DNA of 24,512 nucleotides from JAFLUQ01 sp964551215 (GTDB lineage Bacteria > Bacillota > Clostridia > UMGS1883), in NCBI GenBank assembly GCA_964551215.1, contig CAZKBV010000023.1:1-24512 (forward strand). Reading direction: 5' to 3'. Of this stretch, positions 1-7,697 are shown piece after piece. The position numbers and the translations under genes are program-made. Position 1 is the first letter of the stretch. Each line of letters opens with the position of its first letter. Below the pieces are notes generated by a model. That model was not told where the DNA came from. It ran no database searches and saw only the letters and a program-made list of their open reading frames with translations.

Positions 1-2
1 AT

Positions 3-50
3 CGCAAGCTCCACTCCTTGCAAGCAAAGTGGAGCGTTGCTCCGATTTAA
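3..50 (+). repeat. Structured repeat, copy 1, in front of msrA
   Basis: This 48-nt stretch aligns without gaps to 12418-12465 on the minus strand, with 35 of 48 bases identical; the last 20 bases differ by one. An 8-bp stem pairs 8-15 (GCTCCACT) with 28-35 (AGTGGAGC). In the other copy the same stem is kept through paired base changes. A second stem, 31-35 (GGAGC) with 39-43 (GCTCC), uses the same bases and therefore excludes the first. The element ends 4 nt before the msrA Shine-Dalgarno sequence. Both copies lie just upstream of a gene, in that gene's orientation. It may extend to the left beyond the window. I do not recognise the family. Confidence 0.55.
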
Positions 51-68
51 AAATAGGAGGAAAACCCC

Positions 69-590
69 GTGAAAAAGGTTATATATCTGGCAGGAGGCTG
101 CTATTGGGGCGTGGAAAAGTATATTTCTTCGATAAAGGGAGTTGCTGAAACTCAGGTTGGCTTTGCCAACGGCAATACCGAAGCGCCTACCTACAGGCAG
201 GTGTACAGCGACAATACCGGCTATGCGGAGACAGTTAAGGTGACATACGAAACAGAGGACATATCCCTTAAAGCTCTGCTCAGGCTTTTTTATAAAATAA
301 TCGACCCTGTCAGCGTAAACCGTCAGGGCGGCGACGTGGGTACCCGGTACCGCACGGGAGTGTATTTTTCCCTTCCGGAGGACGAGGCCGCGGTTATGGC
401 TTCCTTAAAGGAGCTTGAGGCTCAGATTGGGGAGAAAATAGCCGTAGAGGGCCGTCCGCTGAAAAATTTTTATCCGGCGGAGGAGTATCACCAGAAGTAT
501 CTGGATAAAAATCCGGAAGGGTACTGCCATGTGCCGCTAAAGGAAATTATGTGGGCAAAGACGGTAAATCCGGCGGAGTATGATTATTGA
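69..590 (+). CDS. msrA: Peptide methionine (S)-S-oxide reductase MsrA
   Basis: Reduces the S-epimer of methionine sulfoxide in proteins and free methionine in the cytoplasm, using thioredoxin-type reductants. The 173-residue product has the family's N-terminal GCYWG motif with catalytic Cys11 and a C-terminal NPEGYCH segment in which Cys153 is the likely resolving cysteine. Conserved PAEEYHQKY is present near residue 138. The size matches single-domain MsrA, with no fused MsrB. The start is GTG; AGGAGG at 55-60 lies 8 nt upstream, which decides it. The gene stands alone, convergent with the ATP synthase operon, and shares a terminator with it. The structured repeat at 3-50 lies directly in front and could influence its translation (inference). 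Confidence 0.95.
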   Translation: MKKVIYLAGGCYWGVEKYISSIKGVAETQVGFANGNTEAPTYRQVYSDNTGYAETVKVTYETEDISLKALLRLFYKIIDPVSVNRQGGDVGTRYRTGVYFSLPEDEAAVMASLKELEAQIGEKIAVEGRPLKNFYPAEEYHQKYLDKNPEGYCHVPLKEIMWAKTVNPAEYDY

Positions 591-612
591 CAATAAATCG
601 CGCGCGAAAATA

Positions 613-652
613 AGGCCGCAAAGAAACAAACACAGATGTTTCTTTGCGGCCT
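613..652. terminator. Bidirectional terminator between msrA and atpC
   Basis: A perfect 15-bp inverted repeat pairs 613-627 (AGGCCGCAAAGAAAC) with 638-652, around a 10-nt loop. On the plus strand it is followed by ATTTAAAC. On the minus strand it is followed by TTATTTTCG, the better U-rich tail. It lies between the convergent msrA and atp transcripts and probably ends both. Confidence 0.8.
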
Positions 653-679
653 ATTTAAACGTTACGCCTACGGCGCGGC

Positions 680-1084
680 TTATTTGCTGTTATATACGTT
701 TATACGGTTGAGCGCTCTCTTTAGCTTATATTCCGCAAGGCGAAGCTCCATGTCGCTTCGCTTGTTTTCCTCCATGCGGCGGCGGGCGGTTTCCGCGGCC
801 CGATTGGCTCTCTCGATGTCTATATCGTCAGCCCATTCAAAGGTAATTGCCACAATACGGACTACACCTCCGCTTACGCTCACCATCCCGCGGTTGCAGG
901 AGCCGAAGCGCACTGCGCCGTCGGGAAGAGTTACCTTTGTTTTGCCTACAGCTAACGCGGATACATAGTCGCTGTGGCGGGCGAGAATACCCACGTCGCC
1001 TTCCGTGGTGCGGATAACCACTCTTTCAGCCGGCCCGTCAAAGAGAAGACCGTCGGGAGTCGCGATCTGAAGCTGAAATTCCAT
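680..1084 (-). CDS. atpC: F-type ATP synthase epsilon subunit
   Basis: Central-stalk subunit that couples rotor movement to the catalytic head and can inhibit ATP hydrolysis. The 134 residues show the N-terminal beta-sandwich (ATPDGLLFDG, GDVGILARHSD) followed by a C-terminal two-helix region rich in Arg, Glu and Lys (about residues 90-130), the part that moves in autoinhibition. The length is normal. It is the last gene of the atp operon, 12 nt after the atpD stop, preceded by a G-rich AAGGGGGCGG element as ribosome binding site. The bidirectional hairpin at 613-652 follows it. Confidence 0.95.
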   Translation of the reverse strand: MEFQLQIATPDGLLFDGPAERVVIRTTEGDVGILARHSDYVSALAVGKTKVTLPDGAVRFGSCNRGMVSVSGGVVRIVAITFEWADDIDIERANRAAETARRRMEENKRSDMELRLAEYKLKRALNRINVYNSK

Positions 1085-1096
1085 ATTTCCGCCCCC

Positions 1097-2500
1097 TTAC
1101 TTACTCTGCTTTGCCTTTTCAACAACCTCGTCGATGGTGCCGGCGAAAAGGAAGGCGGATTCGGGAAGGTCATCGTGCTTGCCTTCGATTATTTCCTTGA
1201 AGCCCCGTACGGTTTCCTTAACAGGCACATACGTACCCCTCATACCGGTGAACTGCTCGGCAACGCTGAAGGGCTGGGAAAGGAAACGCTGCACCTTTCT
1301 TGCGCGGCTTACGGTGAGCTTGTCTTCTTCGCTGAGTTCGTCCATACCCATAATGGCGATGATATCCTGAAGCTCGTTGTAACGCTGGAGAATACGCTGT
1401 ACGCTTCTGGCAACCTCGTAATGCTCCTGCCCGACAACGTCCGGAGAAAGAATACGCGAAGTGGAATCAAGAGGATCAACCGCCGGATATATACCCTGAG
1501 AGGAAATGGCTCTGGAAAGCACCGTTGTGGCGTCCAGATGGGCGAAGGTGGTTGCGGGAGCCGGATCGGTAAGGTCGTCCGCCGGTACGTAAACCGCCTG
1601 AACCGATGTGATAGAGCCTTTCTTTGTGGAGGTGATTCTCTCCTGAAGGGCGCCCATTTCCGTTGCGAGAGTGGGCTGATAGCCAACGGCGGAGGGCATA
1701 CGTCCAAGGAGGGCGCTTACCTCGCTGCCGGCTTGGGTAAATCTGAAAATATTGTCGATGAACAAAAGCACGTCCTGGCCTTCCTTGTCACGGAAGTATT
1801 CCGCCATTGTAAGGCCGCTGAGGGCAACTCTCATTCTTGCTCCCGGGGGTTCGTTCATCTGTCCGTAAACCAGAGCCGTTTTGTTGATAACGCCCGACTC
1901 CTTCATTTCGTTGTAAAGGTCGTTGCCCTCGCGGGTACGCTCGCCTACGCCGGTAAATACGCTTAAGCCTCCGTGCTGCTTGGCAACGTTATTGATAAGC
2001 TCCATAATAAGCACGGTCTTGCCTACACCGGCGCCGCCGAACAGACCTATTTTACCGCCCTTGGCGTAGGGGCATATAAGGTCAACGACCTTTATTCCCG
2101 TTTCAAGAATCTCTGTGGTGCTTTCCTGCTCATCGTAGGAGGGAGCGCTGCGGTGGATGCTCCATCTCTCGGGGTTTTCCGGAGCGGGGAGATTGTCAAC
2201 AGGCTCGCCAAGAAGGTTAAATATGCGCCCGAGGGTGCAGTCGCCTACGGGTACGGTTATAGGACCGCCTGTGTCCAGAGCGTCGGCTCCCCTTACAAGA
2301 CCGTCGGTGCTGCTCATGGCTATGCAGCGCACAACATCATCGCCTATGTGCTGAACAGCCTCCGCCGTCATTTTTCCGCCGTCGGGGCGGGTAATTTCAA
2401 TAGCGTTAAGCAGGTTCGGAAGGCAGCCTTCGGGAAACCTTATATCCAAAACAGGGCCTACAACGGATATGACAGTGCCTTTATTTATGTTTGAAGCCAT
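1097..2500 (-). CDS. atpD: F-type ATP synthase beta subunit
   Basis: Catalytic subunit of the F1 head; makes ATP from ADP and phosphate. The 467 residues contain the Walker A loop GGAGVGKT (155-162), the catalytic GERTREGND segment (about 186-194) with its essential Glu, Walker B VLLFID (244-249) and the DELSEED lever (387-393) that contacts gamma. All key residues are present. The ribosome binding site AAAGGAG lies 9 nt before the ATG. The start codon itself sits in the loop of a short perfect hairpin (2493-2508), which may tune its translation. It lies between atpG and atpC. Confidence 0.98.
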   Translation of the reverse strand: MASNINKGTVISVVGPVLDIRFPEGCLPNLLNAIEITRPDGGKMTAEAVQHIGDDVVRCIAMSSTDGLVRGADALDTGGPITVPVGDCTLGRIFNLLGEPVDNLPAPENPERWSIHRSAPSYDEQESTTEILETGIKVVDLICPYAKGGKIGLFGGAGVGKTVLIMELINNVAKQHGGLSVFTGVGERTREGNDLYNEMKESGVINKTALVYGQMNEPPGARMRVALSGLTMAEYFRDKEGQDVLLFIDNIFRFTQAGSEVSALLGRMPSAVGYQPTLATEMGALQERITSTKKGSITSVQAVYVPADDLTDPAPATTFAHLDATTVLSRAISSQGIYPAVDPLDSTSRILSPDVVGQEHYEVARSVQRILQRYNELQDIIAIMGMDELSEEDKLTVSRARKVQRFLSQPFSVAEQFTGMRGTYVPVKETVRGFKEIIEGKHDDLPESAFLFAGTIDEVVEKAKQSK

Positions 2501-2508
2501 TCGGCTTC
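2493..2508 (-). promoter_or_regulatory. Hairpin holding the atpD start codon
   Basis: On the minus strand the sequence GAAGCC-GAAT-GGCTTC is a perfect 6-bp inverted repeat with a 4-nt loop. The loop and first stem base contain the ATG of atpD (2500-2498), and the Shine-Dalgarno AAAGGAG lies just 5' of the hairpin. The stem is short, so its effect on translation is inference. Confidence 0.4.
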
Positions 2509-2549
2509 ACTCCTTTCCCATGATTCTATTTTGTTTATCACGCGGCAGA

Positions 2550-3383
2550 CTATTCGTTGCCGCCCGCAACTATCTCTGTGATTTCCTGAGTGATGGCGGC
2601 CTGACGCGCCCGATTGTATTTAAGCGAAAGATCGGAAATCATTTCGTCCGCGTTTTTATTGGCCGCTTCCATTGCGCTTCGTCTGGCGCTCAGCTCCGAA
2701 GCTATGGATTCGCACAGAGCACCGTAAATTATGCCGCTTATATACTGGGGGACAATGCTGTTAAAGACCTCCTCCGGACCGGGCTCGTAAATTATAAGCC
2801 CTGTCTTGTCCGAGGAAACCTCGCTGTTGTCTATGGGAAGTATATCCATAGAAGCGGGGGACTGGGTAAGCACGTTTACATATGAGGTGAAGCTTATGGT
2901 AAGGCGGTCAAAATCGCCCCTCAGAAAGGCCTTAGCCAATTCCTCGCCGATAGCTCCGCAGTTGCCCAAGGATACGTCCTCGGCTACGGCGTAGCTGTCG
3001 TCCAGAATTTTAAAGCCCCGGCGGCGGTAAAGCTCCACGGCCTTTCGGCCTATGGGCAGGATAATATCCCCTTCTTCGGCCCCTACCGACTTGAACAGGT
3101 TGCTGTTATAGCCTCCGGCAAGACCTCTGTCGCCGGCAATCACTATGCGGCAGGTGCCTTTTCCCGAGGGGGCGTGGGTAAAGGGGGAAGAAAAGTCCTT
3201 GTTGCTTTTTTCTATATCCGAAAGAGTGTTTTTCAAAATATTGAAAAACGGGCGGCTTTGTTCAATGCGTTCCTTGGCGTGGCGGAGCTTGCCTGTAGCG
3301 ACAAGCTCCATGGCCTTGGTTATCTGCCGTGTATTTTCAACGCTTTTTATTCGGCTTTTTATGGCCTTCATTGAATCAGGCAT
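2550..3383 (-). CDS. atpG: F-type ATP synthase gamma subunit
   Basis: Central rotor shaft of F1, transmitting torque from the c ring to the catalytic head. The 277 residues carry the two long conserved coiled-coil helices at the ends: an N-terminal segment with ITKAMELVA (about 21-29) and a C-terminal segment with NRARQAAITQEITEIVAGG near the stop. These are the family's signature parts. The start ATG at 3383 has GAGG 8 nt upstream, inside the end of atpA; a second ATG four codons later is possible. Only 5 nt separate it from atpA, so translation is probably coupled. Confidence 0.96.
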   Translation of the reverse strand: MPDSMKAIKSRIKSVENTRQITKAMELVATGKLRHAKERIEQSRPFFNILKNTLSDIEKSNKDFSSPFTHAPSGKGTCRIVIAGDRGLAGGYNSNLFKSVGAEEGDIILPIGRKAVELYRRRGFKILDDSYAVAEDVSLGNCGAIGEELAKAFLRGDFDRLTISFTSYVNVLTQSPASMDILPIDNSEVSSDKTGLIIYEPGPEEVFNSIVPQYISGIIYGALCESIASELSARRSAMEAANKNADEMISDLSLKYNRARQAAITQEITEIVAGGNE

Positions 3384-3388
3384 TTTGT

Positions 3389-4912
3389 CTACCTCGTTTC
3401 AAGGAATTTTGCGCGGCATTCGGTTATGGCCGCCTTCATCATTTCCTCGGTTTCAGGGCTTAAAGCGCCGGTTTCGCGGATATTGTCGCCGATAGCGGGA
3501 TAGGTGGCTTCGGCATAGCTGTAAAGAGCGGACTCAAAAGCTCTTACGTCCTCTACCTTTATAGGCTCAAGGTAGCCGTTTACCACGGCATAGATTATCA
3601 AAATTTGATTCTCAACGCTTACGGGGGCGTTTCTGTTCTGTTTAAGAACCTCCACTATTCTCGCGCCCTGATCCAGACGCTGCTTGGTGTCGGCGTCAAG
3701 GTCGGAGCCGAACTGGGCAAAGGCCTGAAGCTCACGGTACTGGGCATACGCCAGCTTAAGCGTACCGGCAACATTTTTCATAGCCTTTAACTGAGCGTTA
3801 CCGCCCACACGGCTTACGCTGATACCGGGGTTTACCGCCGGCATAACGCCGCTGTGGAAAAGCTCGGTTTCAAGGAAAATCTGACCGTCTGTAATTGAAA
3901 TTACGTTGGTGGGAATGTACGCGGAAACGTCTCCGGCCTGAGTTTCTATTATGGGAAGGGCCGTAAGGCTTCCGCCGCCGTATTCCGGCGCAAGCCGCGC
4001 CGCGCGTTCAAGCAGACGGGAGTGGAGATAGAATACGTCGCCGGGGTAGGCTTCGCGTCCCGGGGGACGGCGTATGAGCAGCGAAAGGGCGCGGTAAGCT
4101 ACGGCGTGCTTGCTTAAATCGTCGTAAACTATAAGCACGTCCCTGCCCTTGTACATAAAATATTCGCCCATTGCGCATCCGGCGTAGGGAGCTATATACT
4201 GAAGGGGACTAAGCTCGCTGGCGGTGGCGGAAACAACGATGGTGTAATCCATCGCGCCGCTTTTGTCAAGGGTATCCACAAGCTGGGCAACGGTGGAGTT
4301 TTTCTGACCTATGGCGACATAGACGCAGATAACGTCCTTGCCCTTCTGGTTGATTATGGTGTCGATGCCGATGGTGGTTTTACCCGTCTGACGGTCGCCG
4401 ATTATAAGCTCGCGCTGCCCCCTGCCTATGGGAATCATGGCGTCAATGGCCTTAATTCCCGTCTGAAGGGGAACGCTTACGCTTTTTCTTTCGATAATTC
4501 CGGGGGCGGGGCTTTCAATAGGTCTTGTTTCGGCTGCCTCAATGGGGCCTTTGCCGTCAACGGGCGCGCCGAGAGCGTTTACCACGCGGCCTATCATAGC
4601 TTCGCCCACGGGTACGCTTACAACTCTGCCGGTGCGCTTGACAACGCTGCCTTCCTTAATTCCGGCGTCGCTGCCCAGAATAACAAGGCTTACAACGGTT
4701 TCTTCGAGGTTGAGCGCCATGGCGTATTCGCCGTTTTCAAATTCAACAAGCTCGTTGGCCATACAGTTTTCAAGCCCGTGAACCTTTGCGATGCCGTCGC
4801 CCACCTCGATTACATAACCGGTTTCCTTCTGCTCCACCTTATTGGAATAGTTTTTGATTCGGTCTTTTATTATTTTGCTGATTTCATCAGGTTTAAGCTG
4901 CAATTTGTTCAC
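3389..4912 (-). CDS. atpA: F-type ATP synthase alpha subunit
   Basis: Non-catalytic nucleotide-binding subunit of the F1 head. The 507 residues include the beta-barrel N-terminus, the Walker A loop GDRQTGKT (172-179), a Walker B-like VLIVYDDLSKHA segment and the ISVSRVGG motif that supplies the arginine finger to beta. The start used here is GTG directly after the atpH stop (TAG-GTG). A TTG three codons later (4903) has an AGGTG at better spacing and would give the more usual N-terminus xQLKPDEIS, so the true start may be 4903. Confidence 0.97.
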   Translation of the reverse strand: MNKLQLKPDEISKIIKDRIKNYSNKVEQKETGYVIEVGDGIAKVHGLENCMANELVEFENGEYAMALNLEETVVSLVILGSDAGIKEGSVVKRTGRVVSVPVGEAMIGRVVNALGAPVDGKGPIEAAETRPIESPAPGIIERKSVSVPLQTGIKAIDAMIPIGRGQRELIIGDRQTGKTTIGIDTIINQKGKDVICVYVAIGQKNSTVAQLVDTLDKSGAMDYTIVVSATASELSPLQYIAPYAGCAMGEYFMYKGRDVLIVYDDLSKHAVAYRALSLLIRRPPGREAYPGDVFYLHSRLLERAARLAPEYGGGSLTALPIIETQAGDVSAYIPTNVISITDGQIFLETELFHSGVMPAVNPGISVSRVGGNAQLKAMKNVAGTLKLAYAQYRELQAFAQFGSDLDADTKQRLDQGARIVEVLKQNRNAPVSVENQILIIYAVVNGYLEPIKVEDVRAFESALYSYAEATYPAIGDNIRETGALSPETEEMMKAAITECRAKFLETR

Positions 4913-5440
4913 CTACCTAACAATTTCTTTCTTGATATCTTCAAGACGGCTTTTTACGCTCCCGTCTATCTGAAGCCCGTCCGTTCTAAGCACAACGCCT
5001 CCCAAAACAGACGGATCGATTTTGTTTGTGAGGATAATTTCCTTCCCGAACTGCTTTTCCAGCCCGACCTTAAGAGATTCCGCCTGACTTTCCGACAGGG
5101 GAGCCGCCGTTATGGCCGTGACAGGCGCTATGTTGTGGGCTTTATTGTACATTTTTTCATATTGGGATATCAAATAGCTCAATGAAGCGGTCTTACGGCC
5201 TTCAACAAGAAGCTTTACGGTGTTCAGCACGTAAGGGTGAAAGCTTCCCAAAGCGTCCTCCGCCATTTTCAGCCTTTCCTCTTTGGAAAGCTGAGGGGCG
5301 TCCAGCAGTGAGAAAAAATCCTTCTCCTCGGATAAAAGCTCCTTTAAGAGGGCAAGTTCCTCTTTTATTTGAGAATCGACGCCCTCGTCGGCGGCAAGGG
5401 AAAACAGGGAATTTCCGTAAACTATGCCTGTCTCTCTCAT
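4913..5440 (-). CDS. atpH: F-type ATP synthase delta subunit
   Basis: Peripheral-stalk connector between the b subunits and the top of the alpha3beta3 head (OSCP homologue). The 175 residues begin with the helical domain (YGNSLFSLA near residue 9) and end with the conserved segment around DPSVLGGVVLRTDGLQIDGS (about 143-162), typical of delta/OSCP. The length is normal. Its ATG overlaps the atpF stop by 4 nt, and its stop abuts the atpA start, indicating translational coupling on both sides. Confidence 0.95.
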   Translation of the reverse strand: MRETGIVYGNSLFSLAADEGVDSQIKEELALLKELLSEEKDFFSLLDAPQLSKEERLKMAEDALGSFHPYVLNTVKLLVEGRKTASLSYLISQYEKMYNKAHNIAPVTAITAAPLSESQAESLKVGLEKQFGKEIILTNKIDPSVLGGVVLRTDGLQIDGSVKSRLEDIKKEIVR

Positions 5441-5949
5441 TTGCCCTCAACCTCCGAAGCTATAAAATCATCCACAAGCTTAGCGTGAGTTTTGGGGTCG
5501 ATTTCCTTTTCGATTACCTTTTCGGCGATTGCCACGGCCATATCCGCCACCTGAGAGCGAATCTCGCTTACGGCGCTCTTGCGCTCCTGTTCGATGGTGT
5601 TCTGAGCCTTTGTCAGCAAATCCGCCGCCTTAGACTGTGCCTCGGCAACGATAAGGTCGCCTTTTTCCGAGGCGGATTTTGTGGCCGTCTGCATAATGCG
5701 GTTCGCTTCGTTTTTCGCGTCCGACAGCTTTTCGGTGTATTCTTCCTCCATAGCCTTTGCGTTGGCCCGGGCCGCTTCGGCGGTTTCATACATACTGCGG
5801 ACTTCGCTGTCCCTTTGGGCGAGAACCTTCTGTATGGGCTTGAATAAAAACTTTTTTACAAGCAGAAACAGTATGAGAGTGTTTAGCCATACGGCTATCA
5901 TGCTCCAAAGATCCGGCGGAATCGAAACAAAATCCAAGAATTTATTCAT
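5437..5949 (-). CDS. atpF: F-type ATP synthase b subunit
   Basis: Membrane-anchored peripheral stalk that keeps F1 from turning with the rotor. The 170 residues show one N-terminal membrane helix (about 15-35), then a long Ala/Glu/Lys-rich stretch predicted as coiled coil (about 45-140), and a C-terminal helix that binds delta. There is one b gene and no b' gene, so the stalk is expected to be a homodimer. GGAGG lies 8 nt before the ATG. It overlaps atpH by 4 nt. Confidence 0.95.
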   Translation of the reverse strand: MNKFLDFVSIPPDLWSMIAVWLNTLILFLLVKKFLFKPIQKVLAQRDSEVRSMYETAEAARANAKAMEEEYTEKLSDAKNEANRIMQTATKSASEKGDLIVAEAQSKAADLLTKAQNTIEQERKSAVSEIRSQVADMAVAIAEKVIEKEIDPKTHAKLVDDFIASEVEGK

Positions 5950-6003
5950 GGGTGTTCCTCCTTATCCGAATAATTTCTTTGCGGGGATTGAGGCCGCAGT
6001 CGA

Positions 6004-6258
6004 TTAAAGCAGCTTAAGGAAGGGGTTGCCGAAGATAAGGATAAGCGCGATAACAAGACCGTAAATACCTGTAGATTCGGCAACGGCACAGCCGAAAAGC
6101 ATGGTGGTTGTAATGTCGCCCTTTGCTTCGGGCTGACGGCCTACCGCTTCAGCCGCCTTGCCTGCCGCGAAGCCCTGACCTATACCGGGGCCTACACCGG
6201 CTATCATAGCCAGTCCCGCACCGATTGCCTGTGCTGCCAATACAATTGCTCTTTCCAT
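6004..6258 (-). CDS. atpE: F-type ATP synthase c subunit, Na+-binding type
   Basis: Forms the membrane rotor ring that carries the coupling ion. The 84 residues fold as two membrane helices joined by the polar loop RQPEA (41-45). The ion-site residues are Gln28, Val59, Glu61, Ser62, Thr63 and Tyr66, within GIGQG and AVAESTGIY. These match the residues that bind Na+ in the Ilyobacter tartaricus ring (Gln32, Val63, Glu65, Ser66, Thr67, Tyr70), so Na+ coupling is predicted from known family chemistry. GGAGG lies 10 nt before the ATG. An intercistronic hairpin lies upstream, where extra c-subunit expression is often controlled. Confidence 0.97.
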   Translation of the reverse strand: MERAIVLAAQAIGAGLAMIAGVGPGIGQGFAAGKAAEAVGRQPEAKGDITTTMLFGCAVAESTGIYGLVIALILIFGNPFLKLL

Positions 6259-6291
6259 AGTTTTAATACCTCCAAAATTTTTATTGGTTCC

Positions 6292-6332
6292 GGCGGCGTA
6301 AGGCCGCCATAATTTAATACCGTAATTTAATA
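6292..6332 (-). promoter_or_regulatory. Intercistronic hairpin and direct repeat between atpB and atpE
   Basis: The 82-nt gap between atpB and atpE is the largest inside the operon. It holds a 6-bp GC-only stem, 6292-6297 with 6303-6308 (loop 5 nt), followed on the minus strand by an AT-rich run leading to the atpE ribosome binding site. Upstream of the stem the 10-mer TAATTTAATA occurs twice (6310-6319 and 6323-6332, plus-strand reading). A role in raising atpE expression or mRNA stability is inference. Confidence 0.4.
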
Positions 6333-6340
6333 AAGATGAA

Positions 6341-7057
6341 TTATTCCTGGGCGGAGCTGACGAATACCATAGTCAGCATACAGATTATATACGCCTGAAG
6401 AAAGCTGGTGAAAAGGTCGAAATATACCGAAAGCACGGCGGGGATTCCCACCTGCAAAATCGGAATGGGTATAAAGGGAAGCACCAGTGAGCTTAAGCCC
6501 GCCAAAGCGGCGTATATAAGGCTGGTTATTACAAGCCCCGACGCTATATTTCCGAAATGACGGAAGGACATGGATATGGGGTTGGCTATTTCGCTGACAA
6601 TATTTATGGGCGTCATTACGAAGAAGGGCTGAGTAAAGCTTTTAAGCCAGCCGCCCACGCCGTGGTGCTTTATGTTTACTATCTGCACCATAAAGAAGGT
6701 TATCAGTGCCCATGCGAGGGTGGTGTTAAGATCCGCCGTGGGGGGACGAAGCCCCGTAAGACTGCTCAGGCTGGAAACCAGCGAGAAAATGAACAGAGTG
6801 CCGATGTACGGCGCGTAGCCCACGTTTCTTTCGCCCATAACGTCCTTCACCATGTTTGTCGCCATGGTGACAAGCTTTTCCGCCACAAGCTGTTTTTTAC
6901 TCGGATTTTTCACCGAAAGCCCCCTGGTAAGCCATATGCACAGAAGCGTTATTACCGCCATGACTATCCATGAGTTTACGATAGTTTCGCTTATGCCTAT
7001 GCCTCCCAGAATGGGAATTTCAAACAGTATCTCCGGCCCGTTTACTTCTATATTCAA
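6341..7057 (-). CDS. atpB: F-type ATP synthase a subunit
   Basis: Membrane stator subunit that passes the coupling ion to and from the c ring. From the chosen TTG start the product has 238 residues with several hydrophobic helices and the essential arginine in ISMSFRHFGN (Arg166). The TTG at 7057 is preferred because AAAGGAGG lies 9 nt upstream and the resulting N-terminus fits the family; an in-frame ATG at 7138 would add 27 residues that overlap atpI and look unlike AtpB. The start overlaps the atpI stop as TTGA. Confidence 0.93.
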   Translation of the reverse strand: MNIEVNGPEILFEIPILGGIGISETIVNSWIVMAVITLLCIWLTRGLSVKNPSKKQLVAEKLVTMATNMVKDVMGERNVGYAPYIGTLFIFSLVSSLSSLTGLRPPTADLNTTLAWALITFFMVQIVNIKHHGVGGWLKSFTQPFFVMTPINIVSEIANPISMSFRHFGNIASGLVITSLIYAALAGLSSLVLPFIPIPILQVGIPAVLSVYFDLFTSFLQAYIICMLTMVFVSSAQE

Positions 7058-7455
7058 GCTTTGTCGCCTCCTTTTTTGGTGAAATTTATAATAAAGATTG
7101 CCAGTCTGGGGAAAATCAGCGGAATCGCCGTTGCCCAAAGATTAAACAGACCCGGAAACTTTATGGCAAGGAGTATTACGCCGCCCGCAATCGCGAGCCT
7201 CAGTATATAGCCCAGCCCCATAGAGAGCTGCGCCCCTTTGGAGGATTTTTCCACGCTGCGCTGAACGTTCAGCGCAAGTACGAAAAAGCCGACCGCCGCC
7301 GCAGCGAAGCCTAAAATTACCCCCAAAACGCAAGGGAGAAGGGAAAACCTGAAAATCAGACTCAGCAACGCAAAAACCGCGGCGCATATGACGCTGAGCG
7401 CAAGGGACGTAAGCAATACGGACTTAACCTGACCTTTAAGCTCGGGAATAAGCAT
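7054..7455 (-). CDS. atpI: ATP synthase I-like membrane protein
   Basis: Small protein encoded at the head of many atp operons; the family is thought to help assemble the c ring. The 133-residue product has four hydrophobic segments (about 13-33, 37-60, 75-95 and 100-120) and a basic C-terminus, as expected for AtpI. Sequence conservation in this family is low, so position in the operon carries much of the identification. The ATG at 7455 has AAAGGAGG 7 nt upstream and shares one base with the preceding stop (TGATG). A longer frame upstream lacks a ribosome binding site. Confidence 0.78.
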   Translation of the reverse strand: MLIPELKGQVKSVLLTSLALSVICAAVFALLSLIFRFSLLPCVLGVILGFAAAAVGFFVLALNVQRSVEKSSKGAQLSMGLGYILRLAIAGGVILLAIKFPGLFNLWATAIPLIFPRLAIFIINFTKKGGDKA

Positions 7456-7691
7456 CAATCGTCCTCCTTTTCGGACAGCCGTCTCATATATTTTATGGTT
7501 TTGAACATACTCGCGACGCCGCTTGCGACTCCCAGCAAAATACCCGCTATCATAATCCAATCGCCGAAATTGAACCTACTTTGCAGCCACATTGCTGCCA
7601 GTATGCACAAAATCGGCGGAGTGATTACGGATATTCCAAACTGTGTTATCATTGTAAGGGCGGTCACAATAGAATTCTTTTTCATCTGCAT
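7455..7691 (-). CDS. atpZ: AtpZ/AtpI-type F0F1 accessory protein
   Basis: Small two-helix membrane protein at the start of the operon, resembling the AtpZ (ATPase gene 1) family; a role in Mg2+/Ca2+ movement or assembly has been proposed for that family. The 78 residues show two hydrophobic segments (about 10-34 and 43-62) separated by a short FNFGDW loop, then a basic end. The first ATG (7691) lies exactly 7 nt after a TATAAT box, leaving no room for a leader; a second ATG (7685) follows two codons later. No clear Shine-Dalgarno sequence is present. Confidence 0.75.
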   Translation of the reverse strand: MQMKKNSIVTALTMITQFGISVITPPILCILAAMWLQSRFNFGDWIMIAGILLGVASGVASMFKTIKYMRRLSEKEDD

Positions 7692-7697
7692 ACACCC

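Noticed and set aside
974..1966. Long plus-strand open frame of 330 codons opposite atpD
   Set aside because: It is fully antisense to a highly conserved gene, resembles no family, and arises from codon bias of the true gene.
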